Virus record (IMG/VR): IMGVR_UViG_3300017818_000046
Coordinates: 1 to 36,702 of that record
From: a virus
Length of the DNA stretch: 36,702 nt
Reading direction: 5' to 3' (one strand)
The notes beneath the pieces are model-generated. The model worked only from the letters and a program-made list of their open reading frames with translations, was not told the origin of the DNA and did not search any database. This document shows, in pieces, positions 28,401-34,320 of this stretch. Every line of letters begins with the position of its first letter. The first letter of the stretch is position 1. The position numbers and the translations under genes were made by a program.

Positions 28401-29690
28401 GTTTTCCCAGCACAACTATTAGATAGAATGTCTACTTTTAGGACAGCATCATCAAGCGGAACAGGAGTTCCACCTGTTCCAGAAAATATTAGTCTTTCAG
28501 ATTATAAAGAAGGGGATTCTGCTGTTTTAGACATATTATATAACGCTCAACCAACAAACGCATCAAAAGTTTTTGAATCTATTGTTGTAGCAATTGATGA
28601 TGTTGAAGTTGTAAGAGACCCAGATGCATATGTTCTTACATATGATGAATGGGTAGCACACGGCGATCCATCTACCGCTGGAAAATTTTTAGAAATGCTT
28701 GAAGCGGCCGGTGCGGATAATATTGGACCAAACTTCAAACTTCCAGCAGTTAACACAACTGTTTCTAATCTATTGGGAGAGACAGTAGATGGAACAATAG
28801 ATGGTTCTGTTGTTAATAGAGTAACAAATCGTAGAATGTTTTTAGACAAAACTGGAGATTCTTTTGTAATCGCTTCTGGAAATTTAGTTGTCTCTACAAA
28901 CGATACAAAATTGAGTAGTTTATTGCCAGGTGATATTGTTTGGAAAGAAAACTCAACCACAGATGCTTCTAGAAATACATATATGTATGATTTCTGGAAC
29001 AAAACTTTAGTATTCAAATATGCTCCTAGAGCAAGTGCAAACTTTAGTATTTCTATGGTAAATTATACATCTTCTAATCCATCTCAAAATAGATATATTA
29101 TTGATGTTCCAGAAGATAGAAATTTCCCAGAAACAAATATGAATAAAATTAAAACAATTAATAGATTTGTTGTTAGAGAACAGGACGTATTAAAACCTTG
29201 GGATTATCATGTTTCTGCTACAATGCACGAAATTGACTCTCATGCGATCATCAATCCTCAAGAACAATTGTCCATAACACAGGATAGAAATTTTGTGTTC
29301 TCGTTCCCAACACAAATTACATCACAGAGGTTTTATTACCCACAAAGTGAACTTGATATTATTTGTGTATCTTCTGCTGATTTCTCTACTCAAGCTGGTC
29401 ATGTAGAAATAAATAAGTATGGAGATTCAGATGGGTTGAATGGAGTATTTTCTGGAAATGATTTTGTTCCAGCGGGCCTCGATGGTGACGAAGGCACAAG
29501 ATATGCTGGGCATGTTGGACCAGATGGAGAAAAATATATCTGGAGAAAGTCTGCAAGAAAATATGAAGGAATGGTTTCTACACTTCCAAATGGAAATGGT
29601 ATGCGAATTTTCATGCAAGTAACGGGATCTAGTATTAGATACAGTGATGTGTCGCCAGGAAAAGATCCGGGCTCCGTCTTAGGAACATAA
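25425..29690 (+). CDS. Virion structural protein, second of three tandem paralogues
   Basis: A 1421-residue protein of unknown name. The N-terminus GFSIQRNDII (residues 5-14) matches GFSIQRNEMV in the third paralogue, and DLCVHPY near 149 matches DLCLHPY there. Module A lies near 517-585 (RWRIRFEWNESD, GRDGIKSPVYREPGEL), module B at about 591-665 (QQWFKRNK, ASVDQDDDYAWFVVQRHV, KSPVHCVYSP) and module C at about 1222-1421 (DVPEDRNFPE, VREQDVLKPWDYHVSATMHE, INPQEQLSIT, LPNGNGMRIFMQV). Residues about 666-1220 are an insert unlike the first paralogue and probably the variable surface part. It has its own late promoter and a strong ribosome site, so high late expression is expected. Surface or fibre-like function is inferred. 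Confidence 0.75.
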   Translation: MPIASGFSIQRNDIIDVAHRTQKEMHTANSATDTYILRSKPDFTDKEWEWDIRMGEVRLYLDRRKGNNVLAIPTMASEITEWRGKNYTEGSLVAGEGGVIYDSSVGEFGALIFSDLSKPTSGEIVEIQYSEALEKFTGNDGGLLFQLAHDLCVHPYNTPETFRAKFSNAETLKINPAGDALDPTTNGINPSQTITGTLLSQNGDNLSVFRNDLSVRYNHDYLEDGTKAEQREGYQLWKVVTEHRESATVDLSAGANATTPITLMDDFPLIEGDLGSGEFRVAINGRVIPRDHYTISSEVADRKSTFKLIRDTTLYPLTWVADLVSSNIVITYHWAKSLDVPYGALVGYKGMGPDQANLTQTNATVNPADGSFPRQGADKEYWVYSTPILASPATTGINGFVGWVYDTGTNAANVVTDQSTVGTPITTDGMSERRKNLATVSDGDVFYLSFVQNDDFANPFELVYPKPVSSESADVKAALRRITNKFLVESDKGVDLLSASDMSFLNSYSPVTARKSQRWRIRFEWNESDFALKVNVATHHQLKDDMTITQPQGRDGIKSPVYREPGELCDVYKEPVIGKGASVQITTAKQQWFKRNKIVDELSLTYPMSYRLTCTNHGLGLFLFDQASVDQDDDYAWFVVQRHVDQTTGQPEYTDKSPVHCVYSPFKPTADISTINRYYAVDDLDDLSQPPPIANALGDIFKSESPTIFIDKDNSIFNGYVNAVDFNSFGYTTGVSAGISTGGNIVTTDFKADLFRGITGTSGIPSTSLWSATTYSFQIDANTADLSTLEDSGALMAGRYIQFDANDASFASAPNPADAVGGRIISYNKSTKELVISMSADKKAVADALAGQVPVTAHLGTSATGDVIGINDFAQSSLAQDYGILHTLPYTGADQVLLTTHSSDSNALCVKNELGNVNDLNVVGFNSLPRRRETAVTMGASKSPVPLIRDSLANPVSMITATSNGNNFTANHPAAALWVNTLDMAPSASGNVVFPAQLLDRMSTFRTASSSGTGVPPVPENISLSDYKEGDSAVLDILYNAQPTNASKVFESIVVAIDDVEVVRDPDAYVLTYDEWVAHGDPSTAGKFLEMLEAAGADNIGPNFKLPAVNTTVSNLLGETVDGTIDGSVVNRVTNRRMFLDKTGDSFVIASGNLVVSTNDTKLSSLLPGDIVWKENSTTDASRNTYMYDFWNKTLVFKYAPRASANFSISMVNYTSSNPSQNRYIIDVPEDRNFPETNMNKIKTINRFVVREQDVLKPWDYHVSATMHEIDSHAIINPQEQLSITQDRNFVFSFPTQITSQRFYYPQSELDIICVSSADFSTQAGHVEINKYGDSDGLNGVFSGNDFVPAGLDGDEGTRYAGHVGPDGEKYIWRKSARKYEGMVSTLPNGNGMRIFMQVTGSSIRYSDVSPGKDPGSVLGT
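27297..27355 (+). repeat. 59-base near-identical segment, copy 1
   Basis: Encodes DQASVDQDDDYAWFVVQRHV. It differs from copy 2 at 31725-31783 by only 3 bases, including a 29-base perfect stretch, although the flanking regions of the two genes are much less alike. This suggests gene conversion or recombination between paralogues. Confidence 0.75.
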
Positions 29691-29708
29691 ACATAGGAAA
29701 AGTTTTTT

Positions 29709-29716
29709 TATAAATA
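29709..29716 (+). promoter_or_regulatory. T4-type late promoter TATAAATA, third paralogue
   Basis: Exact late-promoter element after seven T. The predicted start is near 29722 with a leader of about 26 bases. Its surroundings duplicate those of the promoter at 25389, so the promoter was probably copied along with the gene. Confidence 0.8.
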
Positions 29717-29733
29717 TAAAGAAAAGCAACTTT

Positions 29734-29740
29734 AAAGGAG
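29734..29740 (+). promoter_or_regulatory. Strong ribosome binding site AAAGGAG
   Basis: Shine-Dalgarno 7 bases before the ATG at 29748, the same sequence as before the second paralogue. It supports this start for the 1500-residue protein. Confidence 0.85.
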
Positions 29741-29747
29741 AACATAA

Positions 29748-32700
29748 ATGGCTACCTCACTAGCAACCGAATTTTTGTCAGGTGGTTTTTCTATCCAAAG
29801 AAACGAAATGGTGTCTATGCAGCAACAGAAACACCGCCAAAAGTTTCAGTTTTTGAATAGTTTTAACCAAACATATACAAGACTCGATAGACCAGCACAA
29901 GGAGAATTTGATAGAATTCGTCCTTATTCACTATCATCTGAAAAAAGACAATTTATTGGTGGGACTGTTACTACAGTAACTACTCCATTAACACAAACAT
30001 ATAGAAATGGAAATCAAAAAGCACAACTAGGAGGTATCACTTTAAACTCACAGGGTGGTATTGTAACTCTCAATGTTCTTTCTGGTGGATATGGTTATGC
30101 TCCTAGTACAACATTTAATGTGATCTTTAGAGGTGGCCAACCAGATGTTGGAACTTTCGAGCAATGTTACGCTACAGCACAATCAGACGGTGAGGGTAGA
30201 ATTGTTTCTGTAGATATTCAAGTCACTGGATTGAACTATGATGAAACAACTGGTGCCGAAATTACAGCAGAAATAGATGAGTCTCCTACTATTGGACAGT
30301 TCTATGTTTCTTTCTTTGATGGGGTTGGTGCTATTACTGGAGTTGATATTGAAAGTGGAAACACAGGACATCGCCCTGGCGTTTATTTTGTAGAAGCTGG
30401 CACGGTTGCTGTTGGTGTCGGTGAGGATGGTGTAACTCCAAACGCTTCAGCAGGTTCTGGTGGTACTTTCCAAGTGCATGTTGATAATAGCGGCGCTGTT
30501 ATTAAAGTAGTTCCTCTTACTTTTGGACAAGATTATCTTGTCGGAAATGAAATTACTATTCCAGCAACACGACTTGGTAATAATGGAACTCAGTTAACAC
30601 CAGTTACCGATCTTGTTATTAGTGTCAGTTCTGTTGTTGACGCCGATCAGTTTGCCCTTGATTATGGAACAGTCACTTGGAGAAGTGAAACCTTTCAAGT
30701 TGGCGATACTGTTGTTTTAGAATATTTTATCGATACTTCTAGAGATACAAGAGCTGTTGATGGTGTTCTTAGAACACTTGCTACTGATTTGTGTCTACAT
30801 CCATATGGAAACTATTATAGTTCTGCATTTTCAACTGTCCAACAAAGAAATGCTGTTTTGACTTGGGATGCTGCTCCGACTTATGGTGTTACTACATTTA
30901 CTGCCACTTTAACAGATGCTGTTTCTGGATTTGCTTTAACAGCAGATACAGGATTTCAACCAGGCGATGTTGGTAAAAGAATTATTGAACCAAATAAAAC
31001 TGGCGCTGCAAAAATTATATCTGTAGATGCCGCTGGTGTTGCTACAGTAACTATGGATAATGTTTTGGAACCAGATACAAGAGAAGTAAATGCATTTGAA
31101 AGTTCCACAAAAACCACATATTCGGTAGGAGAATGGAGACTTGCGATTGCAACATCTGAATTTGAATCGCAACCATATAATATCATTTATCCATATCTCA
31201 ATTCAGATGCAACTTCTCCAATTCCAATCGCAGTTGATGGTCAACAAAACCATAGAGATGTTAAAACATGTATCAATAGAATTGGTGATATGTTTATTGT
31301 AGAATCTGAAAAGGCAACAGACCTTCTTTCTTCGAAAGCAGATATTAACTCTGCTACTTCAGCTATACCATCTTCGGTTTCTTTGACACAACCAGTAAAA
31401 GATGCTAGAAAACCACAAAAATGGAGAATGAGATTCTTCTATGACCAAAGAGATGAATATCTTTATGTAAATATAGCAACTTCTCTTCAAATTAAGGACA
31501 ATGGAGATTTGACAAAAGGTCAAGGACGTGATGGTATTAAACAGGCAGTATTTAGACAGCCAGGAGAATTAAGTGAAATTTATTACAATTTCTCCAATGA
31601 TACTAACAAAGCAAAATCTGGTTGGTTCCGTAGACAAGGTAAAACAACAGACGATATTGAAAGCGGATATCCACTTGCATATCGTTTAACTTGTACTGAC
31701 CATGGCACAGGACTGTTCTTGTTTGACCAAGCATCAGTAGATCAAGATGATGACTACGCATGGTTTGTTGTACAAAGACATGTTAACAATGTTTCTGGAA
31801 GAATCGAATTTGAAGATGGAAAATCTCCAGTACATTGTTTATATTCACCATCTACAAGGCCAGAAGAAACATCAAACTATAATGTAGGTTTCTTTGCAGA
31901 AGTTGATGAAGATTTGGATGTTATCAGTGGACAAACTACAATAACATCAAAATCTCTTGAAGAACTTCAAATCTATGATGTGAATGGTAGATTGCTTAAA
32001 CCAGGCCTACCAGTAGATGTATCTATTGTTACAGATTCTAGTCCTGTGGAATTTAGAACTACTCCATATTCGGGCGGACCTAAATATCTCGCTCCAACTC
32101 TTGCTGCTGGCGGTGTTGCCGGTGTTGGTCCGTATGATGGAATTTCATTTGTCGATACCGCGACACTAGGAACAGATTCCACAACTGGATATACAATTAT
32201 TAATGACCAAGTGCTTATGCCAGCAATTACTGGTGGTGCGACTGGAACATATGAAGATCTAGCTATTTCAAAAAGTGCTGGATTTACAGGAGCAACTATT
32301 ACTGATAGAACTCAATTTTCTCTGAATTTTGCTAAGGGATATGGAACAACTTTTGTTCCTGTGGGACAATTTATCACTGCACTAGAACAAACGAATAGAT
32401 TTACAGCTAATGTGGATGAAGATATTGCAAAAACCGCAGCAGACATAGGAGACTCCAGAACCGTTGTTGCAAAGGCTGGATTTACTATTGGTGGTTTGGA
32501 TAACTTTAACGCAGCAAGAAATCAGATGACGGGCCCTGCTAGACTCGGATTGACGCCATCTAGAATTAGACATAGAAGTAGATCTGGTGTTGATACATAC
32601 TTAGAGGTTTCCGATTTCCAATTCCTTGATAAAACTGAAATTGCACCAAGGGTAAATCCAAACGGCAAGGCAAGAGAACTTCCAGTCGTTTCATCTGTAG

Positions 32701-34250
32701 CAATATTTAAACCTCTTTCTGGATTTGCAAAAAATCTAGTAAACCAACAAAGAGTGAGAATAATTCACGTTACTCCTGTAACAGCTACATATTCTGCTGG
32801 TTCAAATATTCCAGTAATAGCACTACAGGCCGCTGGATCAATTACTGGACCGGTAACTGGATTGACAGATGATGTAAATGCAGAAATTGTTCCAATCCCT
32901 TACGCACAATTGGGCGGAAGCACAGCAGGATTTATTACAGACTATTCTGGTCTATCAGAAGCAACTCCAACCAATAATGGATTTATTACTGGTGGCAGCG
33001 GTTTTACTGACATGTTTATTACTGCTCCAGGCTCTGGAACTTTAGATATGGCTGTGGGTGATATGATTACAACTAAACAAGAAGCTGTCAAAGTTGATGC
33101 TACATATCTTGGAGCGCCAGGAGCGCCAATTGAGGGTTATAGAGTTGATGCTATTGTTGATACTTTCTCAGAAGGTGATGGTTTCATTTATGAATATGCA
33201 TGGGAAGGTGCTGGATTTGGTAACACATATACAAACTTCTATGGAAGATCTGGTACTTCATCCAACCCACTATTTGAAGTAAATAGATTGAAAATATTTG
33301 TTGATGGTGCAGAAGCAGATGCTGCTGTTTTCGGACAAAACTATACTATCAACTCAGCGGGAGAAGTAGAGTTTGGTACAACTAATAAGAGTTTGGAATA
33401 CTTTGGTGTTGAGAAACCAATGTATGCGTATAACTTGACAAACGACACATGGACTTTCAATGAAGTAATTGAAAATGGAACAGTTGTAAAACTTTCTTAT
33501 GAAAACTATAATGATATCGAAGAAAGAGATACAGGTAAATCAACATACTTGATTAAAGTTCCAGAGGATAGAGATATTCCAAGCATTTGGAATGATATTC
33601 ACAGAGTTGCCAAAGGTATCTACAGATTCTGTGTCAGAGAAGCCGATGTGTTCAAACCTTGGGATTATCATGTATCTGCTGTAATTCCACAAGTAGATAG
33701 CCCTGCATGTATTAACCCTGTAGAACAGTTGTCAATTACACAAGACAAGACAGTTATCTTTAACTTCCCAACACCTCTTGCATCACAAAGATTTATCTAT
33801 AGTGATGCTGAAATGGACTTGATTTGTGTCGCAGGCGCAGACAGTTCAACTCAAGGTGGTATTATCAAAACTGCTTCTACAAAGTATGACTTGGATGCTG
33901 CACAAATCTCTGCGGTTACTGATGGACATACTCCAGGCACTGAAAATATATCAAGCAATGGAGATAAAATGAATTTCCGTCAACCATATGATTGGCACAA
34001 CACTCACCAAGGAGTTCACTCAGCTACATTGGCTACAAATGGTGGAGTTGCATCTTTTAGAGATGGAGCTGTGGCTGTTGATACCATTTCGAACTCAACA
34101 CACAGAACATATGTTGGTATGATGAGTACAAAACCTTTTGGTAACGGCATGAGAATCTTTATCTTAACAAGAGGTGGGCCAGTTAGACCACAATATAGTG
34201 ACTATACTCCAAGAGATATTAGAGCAGAAAACGAAAATACATTTACATAA
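29748..34250 (+). CDS. Virion structural protein, third of three tandem paralogues
   Basis: A 1500-residue protein of unknown name. The N-terminal GFSIQRNEMV is at about 13-22. A beta-repeat insert follows at about 95-300 (GGYGYAPSTTFNVIFRGG; FGQDYLVGNEITIPATRLG), which resembles the modules in the gp7-like protein. DLCLHPYGNYY is near 347. Module A lies at about 558-620 (KWRMRFFYDQRDEYLYVN, GRDGIKQAVFRQPGEL), module B at about 625-701 (GWFRRQGK, DDYAWFVVQRHV, KSPVHCLYSP) and module C at about 1264-1500 (VPEDRDIPS, FKPWDYHVSA, CINPVEQLSIT, FGNGMRIFILTRGG). The insert at about 702-1260 is unlike that of the second paralogue. It is driven by the promoter at 29709 and followed by a terminator 30 bases after its stop. 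It is probably surface exposed; function not established. Confidence 0.75.
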   Translation: MATSLATEFLSGGFSIQRNEMVSMQQQKHRQKFQFLNSFNQTYTRLDRPAQGEFDRIRPYSLSSEKRQFIGGTVTTVTTPLTQTYRNGNQKAQLGGITLNSQGGIVTLNVLSGGYGYAPSTTFNVIFRGGQPDVGTFEQCYATAQSDGEGRIVSVDIQVTGLNYDETTGAEITAEIDESPTIGQFYVSFFDGVGAITGVDIESGNTGHRPGVYFVEAGTVAVGVGEDGVTPNASAGSGGTFQVHVDNSGAVIKVVPLTFGQDYLVGNEITIPATRLGNNGTQLTPVTDLVISVSSVVDADQFALDYGTVTWRSETFQVGDTVVLEYFIDTSRDTRAVDGVLRTLATDLCLHPYGNYYSSAFSTVQQRNAVLTWDAAPTYGVTTFTATLTDAVSGFALTADTGFQPGDVGKRIIEPNKTGAAKIISVDAAGVATVTMDNVLEPDTREVNAFESSTKTTYSVGEWRLAIATSEFESQPYNIIYPYLNSDATSPIPIAVDGQQNHRDVKTCINRIGDMFIVESEKATDLLSSKADINSATSAIPSSVSLTQPVKDARKPQKWRMRFFYDQRDEYLYVNIATSLQIKDNGDLTKGQGRDGIKQAVFRQPGELSEIYYNFSNDTNKAKSGWFRRQGKTTDDIESGYPLAYRLTCTDHGTGLFLFDQASVDQDDDYAWFVVQRHVNNVSGRIEFEDGKSPVHCLYSPSTRPEETSNYNVGFFAEVDEDLDVISGQTTITSKSLEELQIYDVNGRLLKPGLPVDVSIVTDSSPVEFRTTPYSGGPKYLAPTLAAGGVAGVGPYDGISFVDTATLGTDSTTGYTIINDQVLMPAITGGATGTYEDLAISKSAGFTGATITDRTQFSLNFAKGYGTTFVPVGQFITALEQTNRFTANVDEDIAKTAADIGDSRTVVAKAGFTIGGLDNFNAARNQMTGPARLGLTPSRIRHRSRSGVDTYLEVSDFQFLDKTEIAPRVNPNGKARELPVVSSVAIFKPLSGFAKNLVNQQRVRIIHVTPVTATYSAGSNIPVIALQAAGSITGPVTGLTDDVNAEIVPIPYAQLGGSTAGFITDYSGLSEATPTNNGFITGGSGFTDMFITAPGSGTLDMAVGDMITTKQEAVKVDATYLGAPGAPIEGYRVDAIVDTFSEGDGFIYEYAWEGAGFGNTYTNFYGRSGTSSNPLFEVNRLKIFVDGAEADAAVFGQNYTINSAGEVEFGTTNKSLEYFGVEKPMYAYNLTNDTWTFNEVIENGTVVKLSYENYNDIEERDTGKSTYLIKVPEDRDIPSIWNDIHRVAKGIYRFCVREADVFKPWDYHVSAVIPQVDSPACINPVEQLSITQDKTVIFNFPTPLASQRFIYSDAEMDLICVAGADSSTQGGIIKTASTKYDLDAAQISAVTDGHTPGTENISSNGDKMNFRQPYDWHNTHQGVHSATLATNGGVASFRDGAVAVDTISNSTHRTYVGMMSTKPFGNGMRIFILTRGGPVRPQYSDYTPRDIRAENENTFT
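31725..31783 (+). repeat. 59-base near-identical segment, copy 2
   Basis: Partner of 27297-27355 with 3 mismatches over 59 bases, in the same module-B position of the third paralogue. Confidence 0.75.
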
Positions 34251-34271
34251 TATAAAAGTATCATAGTTTTA

Positions 34272-34279
34272 GATAAATA
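34272..34279 (+). promoter_or_regulatory. Possible variant late promoter GATAAATA
   Basis: One mismatch to TATAAATA, just before the terminator and 42 bases before the last gene. With T4 spacing the start would be near 34285, inside the terminator's left arm. GATAAATA also occurs inside coding sequence elsewhere (near 19397), so chance is a real alternative. Confidence 0.3.
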
Positions 34280-34280
34280 A

Positions 34281-34307
34281 GGGGAGGCACTTAGCTTCCC
34301 CTTTTTT
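34281..34307 (+). terminator. Intrinsic (rho-independent) terminator
   Basis: GGGGAGGC (34281-34288), a 5-base loop, then GCTTCCCC (34294-34301) form an 8-pair stem with one G-T pair, followed at once by six T. It lies 30 bases after the stop of the third paralogue and ends the structural transcript. Confidence 0.9.
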
Positions 34308-34320
34308 GTTGCAGAGAAAA

